64,000 nt of DNA, taken from assembly GCA_905182985.1 (NCBI GenBank), contig CAJJDN010000003.1, positions 321,163-385,162 of the forward strand. Direction: 5' to 3'. This DNA comes from Paramecium sonneborni (taxonomy: Eukaryota > Ciliophora > Oligohymenophorea > Peniculida > Parameciidae). Made by a program: the position numbers and the translations under genes. The notes under the pieces were generated by a model. That model was not told the DNA's origin and made no database searches. It saw nothing but the letters and a program-made list of their open reading frames with translations. This document shows positions 26,631-37,914 of the stretch, one piece after another (position 1 is the first letter of the stretch; each line of letters begins with the position of its first letter).

Positions 26631-27633
26631 GGTAATACACTTTTTGGATTAATGCTTTTAGAACTTTCAGGAACTTCTTTAAAAGTTTTCCAAGTTTGAT
26701 TCAAATTATCATCTAAACATAAAATGGAAGCAATATTGCCACATCTATAACAATAATTTGGAGCAGACCAGACAGTTACTAAATTTTATTCCTAAAATTG
26801 GATTAAAGAATTACTGGGAACCAATATTTATATCCTTCCATAACTAATTGATGTGCTCTACATATAAGTGTTAGATCATTAATTCTACAAAATTCTTTAG
26901 TAACTTTAGCTCCAAATAGATAACCAGCTCCCCTTGAATTCACAGCCCAATATTCAACTTCTTCTGGATCAGACCACATTAAATCACAAAATGGTCCTTC
27001 ATGTGGTATTTCAATCTTAAATAGATTTAATAATAATATTAAACTTTACTTTTCTATCAATAGTTCTTATTTGATCAATAGTTCTCATATCTGGTGATAA
27101 ACCACCATGAACACATAATATTGAACCTTCAATCAATGCTGCTAATGGAAGACAATCAAAAACATCCATAAATAATCTCCATGGACTACTATTACCATAT
27201 TTACGAAGTAATTCTTCATAGAAACCATAAACCTGTGTACATTATCTTGATTCATGATTACCACGTAATAACATTATTTTTCCAGGATATTTAACTAACA
27301 TTTATTTTTTGATTACCTTTTAAACATAATAAATATTCCATTGTCTCTACAGAATTATAACCTCTATCAACAAAATCTCCTATAAAGATATAATTAGCAG
27401 ATAATATATCTCCTCCTTCTTTCATTAATGCTTACAAATCATAAAATTAACCTGAATCTTAATATATACTAGATACCATGAATATCTCCACATACATTCA
27501 CTGGTGCTCGTACTGGCTATACATTAGATTCTTCAAGAAAGATTTCTTTTGCTCTATCACATATCAATTTAAGATCTCTTTCTGGTAAACAACCTCCTCC
27601 TAATAATGTTGCTATATGTCTATCTATGTCCAT
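26618..27633 (-). CDS. PP2A/PP4/PP6-family Ser/Thr protein phosphatase catalytic subunit
   Basis: A metal-dependent PPP-family phosphatase. From ATG 27631-27633 it reads [20 protein letters not shown], then [20 protein letters not shown]. The PPP core motifs are all present: CGDIHG (metal site), [18 protein letters not shown] near 27375, LRGNHESRQ near 27255, and [14 protein letters not shown], then [13 protein letters not shown] near the end. The C-terminus PYFL resembles the methylated DYFL tail of PP2A-like enzymes. Introns include one of 23 nt near 26800. The residues EESNVQPV favour PP4/PP6 over PP2A, but I do not assign a subtype. The stop lies inside a palindrome (26613-26630). Confidence 0.92.
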
Positions 27634-27679
27634 TTTTAAAATAGTTAATTAAATTATTATACATTAATAAACTTTCTAA

Positions 27680-29083
27680 ATGCTTAAAAATGATAAACCT
27701 GTAATTATAGATGGTTAATATTTGCTGACATCTATCTATTATACTGGTAGAAACTCTGTTTACTACAATGCAGTACTAGTCAAAGATCATCAAAAAACTG
27801 CTGACATACTAGTATAAATAGTATACTTTGGAACACATTAAAATAGGTGACTAATCAGGCCTAATGTTATTGCAGATTATATAAAAAGACCAGTGACAGT
27901 ATAATTAATACCCTAAATAAGATGGTATCACTCCTATCATTCATCAATTTGGAATTCTTAAAGTAGAAGAAACATCTTATCATTACATTGTACAATAGAA
28001 GGCAGGACCATCATTGAAATTGTGCTTTTAATTGATGAAACGTAAATTTTCAATTTAGACTATTGCTTTAATTGCATTAAAAATGGTAACTATGTATTAA
28101 CTAAATTAAGATCACTCACCTCTCATAATTACATTCATTGAATATAATTCATCGATGTTTAAAATTATCAAATTTGATTACTACTCTCTCATCTGAAATA
28201 TATTTCACTCATTTCGAATATTCCACAAAATATATGGATAAAAACGGAAAAATTTTACTCAGAAACAAAAATAAACTCAACTTGTATATAAATAAATTCT
28301 CATCCATAGGAACCCATTTAAAACAATGTACTTTAATATCAGAATATAAAAGTTCCTTGTCCAAGAGATGATTTAGAATCGTTATTTTATATTTTGTTAC
28401 ATATAATCACCTCTGGTAAATTTTTACCTTTTCAACCTAATGTAAAACGTTAAGAAAAACTCAAATATTATTATGAGATAAAGCAAAGATTCGTACCTGA
28501 AAGAGAATTGAAGGGGTATCCAGAATAATTTTTATAATTGTATCATGCCATAAGATTATTGTCTCCTCATGAATTTCCTAATTATGATCTATTGAAACAA
28601 CCATTTTTTTAATTATTAGGACAAAATGATTTACAATTATAATTTGATTGGATCCATTTACTTAAGCCTATAAAGAGAAATAGTACCTCAACAAGTCCTA
28701 TTGGAATTAGTAAATTAAAACATGCAGGAAGTGTAGGTGATATGGCATTTATTTAATAAACAAAGAAATAAGAGTCAATCATAGATGCTGTATCTCCTGA
28801 GAGATAAGGAAAATTTACAATGAAACATTTTGCATTTCCTACTAGTAAAAATACAATTTCACATTAATTACCTGCAATATAAGAAAGGTAAGAAGGAACT
28901 TAAAATTCTATTACTTAATAAAATTAATTCCAAAAAAAATTTGGAGGATTATCAATTGTGATTTGTAAATAATAAGTAACTAGTTCTTCATCTTCAGGAA
29001 ATGTAAGTTCAATGAGTGATGATACATCAGAAGTTGATACTAAACCACTAAATGGAATTATCCGTAAATTAGATTATGATTGA
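27680..29083 (+). CDS. Casein-kinase-1-like gene with lost catalytic motifs (pseudokinase or decaying gene)
   Basis: ATG 27680 starts only 46 bp from the divergent phosphatase start. The N-lobe is poor in Gly (IIDGQYLLTSIYYTGRNSVY). The CK1 landmarks QQKAGPSLKLCFQLMKRKFS (GPSL motif) and TKYMDKNGKILLRNKNK, then SSIGTHLKQ and PRDDLESL, are recognisable. The GTHL..RRDDLES region joins cleanly through a 25-nt intron (28328-28352) ending in AAG. The segment where HRDIKPDN should be reads as frame-broken sequence (near 28120-28180), and DFG is replaced by HFE in YFTHFEYSTKY. The C-terminal 230 residues are polar and Ser-rich, ending at TGA 29081-29083. Exon joins between 27830 and 28190 could not be settled. 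Confidence 0.68.
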
Positions 29084-29420
29084 AAAGTGTATATTTAATT
29101 ATTTATAAACTAAAATGATAGAAAATCAAAATCTAAATGTTATCCTGATTTATTGAATGAGTAATTTTCAAAGAATTAATTCTTAATGAAATGACTTTAT
29201 TATATTTATTTAGAATATATTTAAAAAAAACATATAAATTTAGATTTGAAAAAAAGATAAAAATATAGAAAAAGATAAGTTTATTATTTATTTTATTTGA
29301 GCAATTCGAATACTTAAATAGTTTGACTGGTTGGATTTATTAATTAAGAGAAGATGATATTATAATATATTAAAAAGACTACAATTGCGACTAAAAAGAA
29401 TCTACCACAAAAATACATTT
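29084..29420 (+). other. Intergenic, no gene seen
   Basis: About 340 bp of A-rich sequence between two forward-strand loci. No frame has a protein-like composition. Confidence 0.4.
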
Positions 29421-29707
29421 ATGAATAACTATTATTAATTTAAATAGCATTTAAACATAAATTAATATCGTTTTTCTTATGTTTAAGAAAAAGGGATGTT
29501 ATAAATGAGGCTTTTCAGACTTCATTAGAATTAAGGGCAAAGGCTAATTAAGATAGTTAATTATCAGTAAATTAAAAAGTTCATAAAAATTAAAAAATAT
29601 AAATAGCGCATTCAAGGATGGGATAGGTATTCAAAATCAATTGGTTTAAATTTATAAAAAAAATCCTCATATTTTAAGAGAAATAAAATCTTAAAGTAGC
29701 GAATTGA
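29421..29707 (+). CDS. Possible small gene, 85 aa, one intron
   Basis: ATG 29421 gives MNNYYQFKQHLNINQYRFSY. Removing a 29-nt GT..GAG segment (about 29481-29509) joins it to AFQTSLELRAKANQDSQLSV and runs to TGA 29705-29707. The spliced length is a multiple of three. The acceptor GAG is unusual and a second frame is also open, so this is tentative. No domain was recognised. Confidence 0.3.
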
Positions 29708-30003
29708 ATTTTATACATGGATCTAATGAGAGTTGTTGTCGAATTTATTTAAGATATAATTAAAGATGATTTTTTTATTTATTAGATGTAAAATTGTTAT
29801 TAATGTTATTTTTGGATCACATAAACGAGTATTGAATATAAAGTTCTCAAAAAAAAATAAAAATATTTAAAGAGAATCTTGAAAAAATGTAAGTTATTTA
29901 ATAGTAAATTGAATTAGTAAGTATCAAATACTGATAGTTTTGAATTTTCTTTTTGATTTTTAAGTGAAATAATGGATGAAGTTAATTAATTAATTATTTA
30001 AAT

Positions 30004-31580
30004 ATGACTGATAGAAAGGCTTGGAATTAAAAAGTATTTAAAATTAAGATAGCTTTAAATTAGGAAGACATGGCAATTCTTTAATTAGTGAAGTAGTATG
30101 GAATAAAGAAGTGGACTATTGTTGCTGAAAAGATGAAAGAAATTTATGGATTATTTGGAAGGTCTGGCAAATAATGTAGAGAACGTTATCATAATCATTT
30201 GGATCCAGCAATTAACAAAGAGCCTTGGAGTGAAAATGAAGAAAGAGTAATTTTTGTAGCACATAAAGAACATGGTAATAAGTGGGTATGAGAAAATAAT
30301 TAAATAAATATTTTTAGGCAGAAATTGCGAAACTGTTACCAGGTCGAACTGATAATGCAATTAAAAATCATTTTTACTCTACTTTAAGAAGAAGTCTAAG
30401 AAGAATCAATAAACTTATTGGAGACAAGAACAGTAATCCGCATGAATATATATTTAGCAAAGAAAAGGGTACCCAACAGATTAAGGATATTAAACCAGGA
30501 GTCTTATCTAAAATATTTATTCTTGCTGAAAAAAACCCATCTGAACTTAAAGATGATCATATGAAAAAGTTATGTTAAGCTTGTAAAGGATTGTAAGACT
30601 CTATATTAGAATTTGCTTAATCTAAATAAAAATCCTAAATTAATTAATTCAATGAAGACAAGTTTAAATAACTTATTGATAAAATAATGGAATTCAAGTA
30701 TTATTATGATATTAAACTAAGTGCACTTTATACTAAACAAAGAGAAAGCAGATTAAAATTAAAGAAAAAAAATCATAAGAAAAGAAAAAGTAGAATTGAT
30801 GATGATGATGATGATGATGATTATACTAGTGATTATAAATATGAAGAAGCAAGTAATTATGTTCCCTTAAAGAGATCTTCTAGACTCAATGCCAGAAAGA
30901 AAGTGGTATCATGTTTTTATTTAATTTTAGCATATTGATAAAGAGGACTATATTGATATATGTATTAGAACCAAAAAAGGACCATTATTTAATATCATTA
31001 GAGATGAATTTGAAATCTAATAGGATAATGAAGAAGTAAATCCTTTATTAATATATTATCTAGTAATAATCTTCTAACAATTATAACTAATAATATATCT
31101 ATGATTATTAAGGAACAAATAGTCCTAATAATAATTAAATGACACCAGCTTTTCCTGTGTTGACTCCTAGACAAATATTCTTTCAAAAACCTATCAACTA
31201 ATATTAAGAAGAATAAGGTCTTTAAGATGACAATGTCTTGAGCAAATCTAATTTTGTTCCTATAGTTATAACAAAACCTTGTTCTTAATGCAGAGAAAAA
31301 ACATTAGATACTATTGCTTAACAACTACAACAAAGAATTAGTATGAATTATATCAATTTTAGATGCCAATGCTGATAAATATATCTATAATTAATAAGCT
31401 ACTTAAGATTCAGATTTGGAAATCAATATAGGAGATCCATTTGAAAGTTAAAAAGATTATAAATCACCTACCAGTAAATTTGGTATTGGAGGCTATAGTC
31501 CAAGTGCTTTTAGAAAATATAAAAAAGATTAGGAAACTGGCTTAGTTAATTTCATGGTTACACCTCATAATTATAAATGA
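30004..31580 (+). CDS. R2R3 MYB DNA-binding protein, 488 aa
   Basis: ATG 30004 starts MTDRKAWNQKVFKIKIALNQ. Two MYB repeats follow: WTIVAEKM...RSGKQCRERYHNHLDP (R2-like), then PWSENEERVIFVAHKEHGNK and WAEIAKLLPGRTDNAIKNHF (R3-like), with the second W reached across a 32-nt intron (about 30287-30318). Downstream are a helical region, an Asp run encoded by GAT repeats (RIDDDDDDDDYTSDYKY) and a basic patch (SSRLNARKKH). The polar tail has a CSQCREK motif and ends TPHNYK before TGA 31578-31580. Four introns (32, 28, 28, 22 nt) give a spliced length that is a multiple of three. It is a likely transcription or RNA-processing regulator of the MYB/CDC5-like class. Its 3' two thirds are repeated after the N at 31640. 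Confidence 0.88.
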
Positions 31581-32684
31581 TGTAGCAATTTAATAATGTT
31601 TTCAAATAATATCCATTTATAAAATTATTTTTATTATTANAGACTCTATATTAGAATTTGCTTAATCTAAATAAAAATCCTAAATTAATTAATTCAATGA
31701 AGACAAGTTTAAATAACTTATTGATAAAATAATGGAATTCAAGTATTATTATGATATTAAACTAAGTGCACTTTATACTAAACAAAGAGAAAGCAGATTA
31801 AAATTAAAGAAAAAAAATCATAAGAAAAGAAAAAGTAGAATTGATGATGATGATGATGATGATGATTATACTAGTGATTATAAATATGAAGAAGCAAGTA
31901 ATTATGTTCCCTTAAAGAGATCTTCTAGACTCAATGCCAGAAAGAAAGTGGTATCATGTTTTTATTTAATTTTAGCATATTGATAAAGAGGACTATATTG
32001 ATATATGTATTAGAACCAAAAAAGGACCATTATTTAATATCATTAGAGATGAATTTGAAATCTAATAGGATAATGAAGAAGTAAATCCTTTATTAATATA
32101 TTATCTAGTAATAATCTTCTAACAATTATAACTAATAATATATCTATGATTATTAAGGAACAAATAGTCCTAATAATAATTAAATGACACCAGCTTTTCC
32201 TGTGTTGACTCCTAGACAAATATTCTTTCAAAAACCTATCAACTAATATTAAGAAGAATAAGGTCTTTAAGATGACAATGTCTTGAGCAAATCTAATTTT
32301 GTTCCTATAGTTATAACAAAACCTTGTTCTTAATGCAGAGAAAAAACATTAGATACTATTGCTTAACAACTACAACAAAGAATTAGTATGAATTATATCA
32401 ATTTTAGATGCCAATGCTGATAAATATATCTATAATTAATAAGCTACTTAAGATTCAGATTTGGAAATCAATATAGGAGATCCATTTGAAAGTTAAAAAG
32501 ATTATAAATCACCTACCAGTAAATTTGGTATTGGAGGCTATAGTCCAAGTGCTTTTAGAAAATATAAAAAAGATTAGGAAACTGGCTTAGTTAATTTCAT
32601 GGTTACACCTCATAATTATAAATGATGTAGCAATTTAATAATGTTTTCAAATAATATCCATTTATAAAATTATTTTTATTATTA
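30596..32684. repeat. 1,044-bp direct repeat across a single N (assembly overlap)
   Basis: Bases 30596-31639 and 31641-32684 match along their length as far as I compared them (offset 1045), separated only by one N at 31640. The first copy abuts the N exactly. This is the signature of two contigs that overlap by about 1 kb but were placed end to end. Confidence 0.92.
31641..32625 (+). pseudogene. Second, 5'-truncated copy of the MYB gene (probable assembly artefact)
   Basis: This copy carries the last two thirds of the MYB gene at 30004-31580, including the Asp run, the same three downstream introns and the same TGA (32623-32625). It starts in mid-codon right after the N and has no start codon or MYB repeats. 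It should not be counted as a separate gene. The true locus probably continues directly from here into the gene at 32898. Confidence 0.85.
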
Positions 32685-32897
32685 TCATATTATTAGTTAT
32701 ATTTACTAGAATATATTTATCAATTAAGTTATAGAATTAGCTTAATCATCTGATGGTAGTAAAGACTTTAAATAAAATGAATAAATTACAACTCTTATTG
32801 AGCTTATAACCAGAATTAATTTATAAAAGTTATAATAGTTTGAGAATAATATAATTCTGAATGATAGATAAATAATGAATATTAATATAATTACTAA

Positions 32898-33712
32898 ATG
32901 TTTAAACCTTTAAGTGGTAAAATAATCACAGTAATTGGATCATCTGGATATGTAGGTTCTAACGTAATAAAAAGTGCCATTTAATATGGTGCAATAGTGA
33001 ATGGAGTTTCTCGAAGTGGATAGCCAACAACATAATAAAATTGGACTAGAGAGGTAAATTGGATTAAAGGTGATGCAATGAAAGCTCATGAATTCAAAGA
33101 TATTTTATAAAAAAGTGATATGGTGATACATACAATTGGAACACTAATCGATTCGTCAGTTTTAAAAAATAAGAAACCGTATTTAATATTGAATAATTTA
33201 GAGGTGAGCAAGGCACTTATGAACAAATGAATAGAGACACCGCTCTTAATGTTGTTAAAGAATTGATGAATACAAATGTAAAGTTTGTATATGTAAGTGG
33301 TTCAGCTCATCCCCCCTTTTTAAAAAGATATTTGACTACAAAACAAGAAGTAGAATAACATATTTTAAGTCTTCATTAAGTATTTTTCAATTTAAAAATT
33401 TCTTAGCAATAATAACTTAATCCTATAATAGTTAGACCAGGATTCATTTACAGTCTAACTCAAAGATGGTGGAGTGTTCCATTAAAATATGATTTGGCTT
33501 TATGGAAATGTGTACATGACAATGCTTCTAGATTTGTTCCTTAAAATTCATTTGTTGGATAATTATTTAATGAATTCAAAGTTGATTCTTCTATTGATTT
33601 ATAAGATGTTGTTGATTCATGCTTGGCTCCTTTGAAAATTGATTTAGTAGGAAAATCATTAAATAACTAAGAAATGGAAAAAATTGCTTAATAATTTAGA
33701 AGCTTAAAATGA
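32898..33712 (+). CDS. NAD(P)-binding SDR-type oxidoreductase / epimerase-like protein, 254 aa
   Basis: ATG 32898 begins MFKPLSGKIITVIGSSGYVG, a Rossmann beta-alpha start with GxxGxxG. It continues IQYGAIVNGVSRSGQP and IHTIGTLIDSS, typical of atypical SDRs. Introns of 23 nt (33179-33201) and 27 nt near 33380 give a spliced length that is a multiple of three. After YEQMNRDTALNVVKELMNTN comes FVYVSGSAHPPFLKRYLTTK, where Y...K fits the active-site spacing, then IIVRPGFIYSLTQRWWSVPL. It resembles the mitochondrial NDUFA9/COQ11-like atypical SDRs. Substrate is unknown. It ends at TGA 33710-33712. Confidence 0.82.
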
Positions 33713-33891
33713 TAATAGCAAATTCAATTATTTCTATAAATTCATAATCATTGCTAATCATATTATATTTCACATTTTTACATTTAACTAAATATACAAA
33801 GTAAATTAATTTTTCTCTCCTTCCATTTTTTAAGCCTTTGTTTTTTTTGCTCAAATAAACTATAATTAATATTTTTAAATACTTCATAATA

Positions 33892-34150
33892 TCAAATTTT
33901 ATCATAGAGTTTCAGTGTAAAATTTTTCATATGTGTCTGTTTAGTTTTCATCTTTTATCATACATATAAAGTTATGATGTGAAGATTTGAACTAGTTCTA
34001 TATTCTATTCTATTAGTTAATTCTTTATATATGTCTTTTATTATTTAAATTCTTACATTATAAACTTCAACTTAGGGATAGTGAATCAAAAATATTTAAA
34101 TTGAATTAATATTGTTAATCTCATCTAAAATTTGGCAAAATTTTACTCAT
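33892..34150 (-). CDS. Small hypothetical protein or gene remnant, 69 aa
   Basis: ATG 34148-34150 with introns of 22 nt (GT..TAG) and 27 nt (GT..CAG) gives 70 codons to TGA 33892-33894, a multiple of three. It includes INSIQIFLIHYPQVEVYNVR and IIKDIYKELTNRIEYRTSSN. Past the TGA the same frame stays open and protein-like (YYEVFKNINYSLFEQKKQRL) to another TGA at 33748. Other frames here also look coding. This may be a truncated version of a once longer gene. No domain was recognised. Confidence 0.4.
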
Positions 34151-34418
34151 CTTAAAATAAATCAAAATATATAGGAATGAACTTAAATTGAGTTAATCAA
34201 TGGTATCAAATTAATATAAATAAACTACTTAATAAATAAATTTAAGCTTATTATCGTTTACAATTAATATACCTATAAAAAAGCAATCATTATGCTATTT
34301 TCCTACTCTTTTTTCTTCTTCTTATTATACAAAAGAAGCCTTTTCAGTTTTAAAAATAATTTTCCTTTTCTGATTACATTCTAACAATAAAGAAAATTAA
34401 AAAAATTTTTCAACTAAT

Positions 34419-34760
34419 TCAAATCATGATAATTAGATATAACTAAAACCTTTTGGCCATGTAAAAAAACAAATTTATAAATTTAAAATTCATTTATTAT
34501 TGAAATTTTGCCATGACATAACATCCTGCCTTAGTTGTGGTTATTTTATTGTATTCATTATAATAACCATATTTGTTTTTAATGTATAATTTATTCAAAC
34601 GAATATAATATGCTTCTATTCATCAGCTTTTTCATTTATTTTAACACTTTTTTACATTTATTTTCATTATTAAGGTATAAAAATTCTCTTTCTGTTACTA
34701 AAAACTGACTGCTCTCTGATATAATACTAAGTTTCTGATAATATAATCAAACAATCTGAT
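34419..34760 (-). pseudogene. Decayed coding remnant
   Basis: The reverse strand shows two protein-like stretches in different frames. ESSQFLVTEREFLYLNNENK lies at about 34600-34720, and YYIRLNKLYIKNKYGYYNEY, then TTTKAGCYVMAKF, at about 34480-34620. The second ends at TGA 34419-34421. In-frame TGAs and no usable short intron separate them. I read this as a gene broken by frameshifts. An overlooked exon structure is the alternative. Confidence 0.4.
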
Positions 34761-35245
34761 GATTTTTTTTTTCTTTAGAAAATGCAAAATTTGATTAATT
34801 CTTTCTATTTTTTTATTATATCTGTTGCCTATTCTTACTCTTTTTTTCATCTATATCATGTTTGTTAGAAAAAATTATTTTCTTTGTTTTCTTTTCAAAA
34901 AAATTAATTATAAGTAACAGAAATCATTCATATCATTTTCTATAATAGAAAAGGAAGTGCTTGGGTTATTTCAATGTTTTTTTTCAAAGCATTCATGATT
35001 CTAACTATTGTAAAGTAAATTAAAACTATATTAATATGTATTTATTTAATTATAAGAAATAGAACATAGTAAGTTCACAATCAGAATACTTAAAACCTTT
35101 ATATTATTTTAATATTAATATCTTTTAGTTTTTAATACCTTTTTTCATTAATGTTTATTTCTAAACATTTTTTTGACATATTAAGTTAAATTGGACAAAT
35201 GTAGTTCTATTCTCTTATTTTATTAGATTGATTAACATCAATAGA
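34761..35245. other. Intergenic, nothing assignable
   Basis: About 480 bp of T-rich sequence with homopolymer runs. It holds the promoter of the small gene at 35246 and no clear frame of its own. Confidence 0.35.
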
Positions 35246-35524
35246 ATGGGAAATCAAGATAAGCTTAGAATTGTGATTCAAAAAAAAAAGAAGATCATTC
35301 AAAATGAAGCATTTAATGATAATATTATTAAATTACTCAGCGATAATTGTTATACCCTCCGAATATTTATGTCATATTCTAAATAACAGAGAATTGCTTC
35401 TACCATTATTTAAAATTAAAACTCGGCCTTTTATATTCATCATTTGTTTAATAAATAAATTATTAAAAAAAAAGAGCAAAAATATTGTATTTAAAGGCCA
35501 ATTATTATAAATAAGCAAGTTTGA
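35246..35524 (+). CDS. Small hypothetical protein, 92 aa
   Basis: An intronless forward frame of 93 codons from ATG 35246 to TGA 35522-35524. It starts MGNQDKLRIVIQKKKKIIQN, is strongly basic, and continues DNIIKLLSDNCYTLRIFMSY. MG at the start could allow N-myristoylation, but that is weak. No domain was recognised. The 68-residue hydrophobic ORF starting at 35304 is a frame shadow. Confidence 0.55.
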
Positions 35525-35648
35525 ATTTATTAAAAAATAATCATTAATTAAATATTATCACTTAGAGTGTATGATTATTTTTAATAATTAGAGGTATCAT
35601 AATATGGTAAATAGTTTTAATGTAATTTTTTATTTGATGTTTGATAGA

Positions 35649-36742
35649 TCAATATTTTCTGCTCCATGGTTAATCATCAGGAATTTCAGATTTTGGTTGG
35701 AATTGATTGGCTTTGGCTTGTGGGTTTTACTCAAAGTATTTTTTTGCCTCTTCATAAATTTAATAATCCTCATTATATTTTTACATATCTAAAATGATTG
35801 GATATAATACTTTCAGAAAATGAATTTAGATCTTATTCATATTAATCTTGTTGACTTTAAAGATTTTCAGAGTCCATAAACATAGGTGGTTATTGTTTCA
35901 TAAAGACTCTTTATTCAATAAATTCTTCGTCTTCATATTCTAAAGGGAAGTTCAATTCAGCAATTTTTTAAAGTGCCTCTTCTTCACTTCCTCTTTGTTA
36001 TTTTATTAATCTTTCATCTGTATCATCAATAATCTAAAATATATAATGAAAATACTTGTCTGAAACCCTTAGATGTTTCTTCACCATGAACTTAAGCTAA
36101 TTCTAATAATTCTTATTTATATTCTCTAAGGATTTATATTTCTTAAGGAGTGATGTCTCTTAAATATTTGGCAGGAGATCCAGCCCAGACTTCTCCTTAT
36201 TTAATTTGAGTGCCTTCTGAGACAAGAGACCCTGCAGCAACAATTCCTTAAACAGTAGCACCTTATTTAATTGTAGATCCCATTCCAATAAATGCATCCT
36301 CTCCAATTAAGCATCCTTATAAATTAGAGTTTGGTCCTACATAAGAGTTATTTCCTAAGGACACTGGTTATGTTGCTTTGACATATACATTGTCTTAAAT
36401 TAAAGCATTTTTGCCCACTGTTATTGAATTTTGATCAGCACGCAAAGTGGCACCATACCAAACAGACGAGCTAATAATGAAATCTAAAAAATACTTCTGC
36501 TTTAATATAACATTCCCAATTAAAACTGAATTAGGAGCAGTAAATAATGCTTCGCTGATTTAGGGAGTTTGACCATTAGATTAGACTTGTCTTAAACATT
36601 ACACTAAACGATCATCGCTAGCTTCGCTTCCAAGCATATCATTTCCTTATGATAGGAAGCTTTTCCCAATTCTCCTATAATATGGGCCGACAGTATTTAA
36701 TACAAAGGAATCAAATAATTGGAGAATCTTGACTTTGAACAT
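35649..36742 (-). CDS. Gamma-carbonic-anhydrase-like protein (left-handed beta-helix) with long C-terminal extension, 341 aa
   Basis: ATG 36740-36742. The N-terminus (MFKVKILQLFDSFVLNTVGP) matches mitochondrial gamma-CA proteins. The hexapeptide-repeat core follows: SSVWYGATLRADQNSITVGK, NALIQDNVYVKA, YVGPNSNLQGC and EDAFIGMGSTIQQGA, closing with EVWAGSPAKYLRDITPQE. The zinc-binding His residues usual in gamma-CAs (HxxxxxxH and GH) are replaced, so it is probably a structural gamma-CA-like subunit. Such subunits form a domain of mitochondrial complex I in plants and ciliates. After the helix come about 150 acidic residues (EEALQKIAELNFPLEYEDEE) ending PDDQPWSRKY. Three introns (24, 22, 22 nt) give a multiple of three. 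Mitochondrial complex I location is inferred from the family. Confidence 0.88.
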
Positions 36743-36826
36743 AATTATTTATGTAATTTTAATCTGAAAGAAAATACCTTTGTTCGTTATAAGCAAATAT
36801 ATATAAAATAAGAAAAATATTGATAC

Positions 36827-37893
36827 TCAAACTCTTATCACAGAAAATAAAGGTCTTATTGTGGTTAATACAGGAGAAGTGGATCTTTTAATTATGATTT
36901 TAGTTTTGACCATGTCTCTAATGTCTCTAATGTTGGATGTAGAAGAAGGATTTAAAGAGGAGCCAACTAAACAGCTTGAGCTTCTGCCAATTCTAATTTT
37001 AGTTTATTCAACTTCTGTTTTAGTTAAATTGTTGAGATTATCATTGCTAAAATCTTAAAGTTCTTTGTATTATAAGTTATCTTCAAATTCAATTTATTCT
37101 TCATCAACCAAATTTTAAAACTGTCGAGGTTTTTCATTTTCAATATATTAAAGATTTTTATTAATTGAGTTGTCTAGATTCATGTCTAATAGTGTATTAT
37201 TGATGCTAAATTGAATATTAGCTAATGATACAGCTTTGGATTAATTTGGTAATTTTAGATGTATGGAACTAAATAATTCAACTAAAATAGTATTATTGAT
37301 ATAATTACTAATAAGTTCTCTTGGAACAAAATTATCACCATAAAATTTCTATTATTAAATAATATCATCTTTATAGATCAACCAGAACCATTATTATTTA
37401 TTATTTTTGAATTCAATAGCATCACCTTCTTTCTTGCCTTTGATAATTTATCCATAGAATGTATCTCCATTTTTATAATGCTAAACACAAAATCCATGAT
37501 ATTGTCCTTTTTTTGTAAGTCCATACATTATCATATTAGTATATCTTTTAATTAAGATTCTGTCTCCATAGGAATTATTTTTAAAAGGGATTACTTTATA
37601 TAGAAAACTTTTATTATGAATGTTCTCAGAGTCAATCAAATTGGAGGAGCCATCAAAATGTAGTTTAATACAAGAATTTTATAACTTATAGATTCCTATA
37701 TTAATAGGGTTAGAGTCTTTGAATTCCCCATAATAATAAGCTAAGATTATTGGGTTTTGTATTTACATCCATCAGGGTTTATGAGTAAACCAAAGCCTTA
37801 GAGATTAGATCTAATAATGGTTCCTAGATAGAGAGAACCATCAGTTTATAAAAGCATGTCTTTATCAAGAACTGAGTTTTATAATTATTGCAT
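36827..37893 (-). CDS. MORN-repeat protein, 346 aa
   Basis: ATG 37891-37893, one 26-nt intron near 37750; the spliced length is a multiple of three. The N-terminal half holds MORN-type repeats: LQTDGSLYLGTI...GFGLLINPDGS, YYYGEFKDSNPINIG, then KGQYHGFCVQHYKNGDTFYG. The C-terminal half is polar and Ser-rich (GRSSSCLVGSSLNPSSTSN). It ends at TGA 36827-36829, 84 bp upstream of the gamma-CA-like start. MORN proteins in ciliates are mostly found at basal bodies, cortex or axoneme. It shares a 21-bp divergent spacer with PACRG, which supports a ciliary role by inference. Confidence 0.82.
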
Positions 37894-37914
37894 AAATAAA
37901 AATTAAATAATTAA
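37894..37914. promoter_or_regulatory. 21-bp divergent spacer between MORN and PACRG start codons
   Basis: Only 21 AT-only bases separate the two divergent ATGs (37893 on -, 37915 on +). Both 5' UTRs and any core promoter must lie in this spacer or overlap the opposite coding region. No motif beyond AT-richness is visible. Confidence 0.6.

Noticed and set aside
31641..32684. Real tandem duplication of the MYB gene
   Set aside because: The second copy starts exactly after an isolated N, lacks a start codon and matches the first over 1,044 bp. The same pattern recurs at three other Ns.
34560..35245. T-rich homopolymer tracts as a regulatory element or origin
   Set aside because: The composition is ordinary for non-coding DNA in this genome and no repeated motif was seen.
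35604..35792. 62-residue hydrophobic ORF on the forward strand
   Set aside because: The reverse strand here is the spliced C-terminus of the gamma-CA-like protein, which accounts for the sequence.
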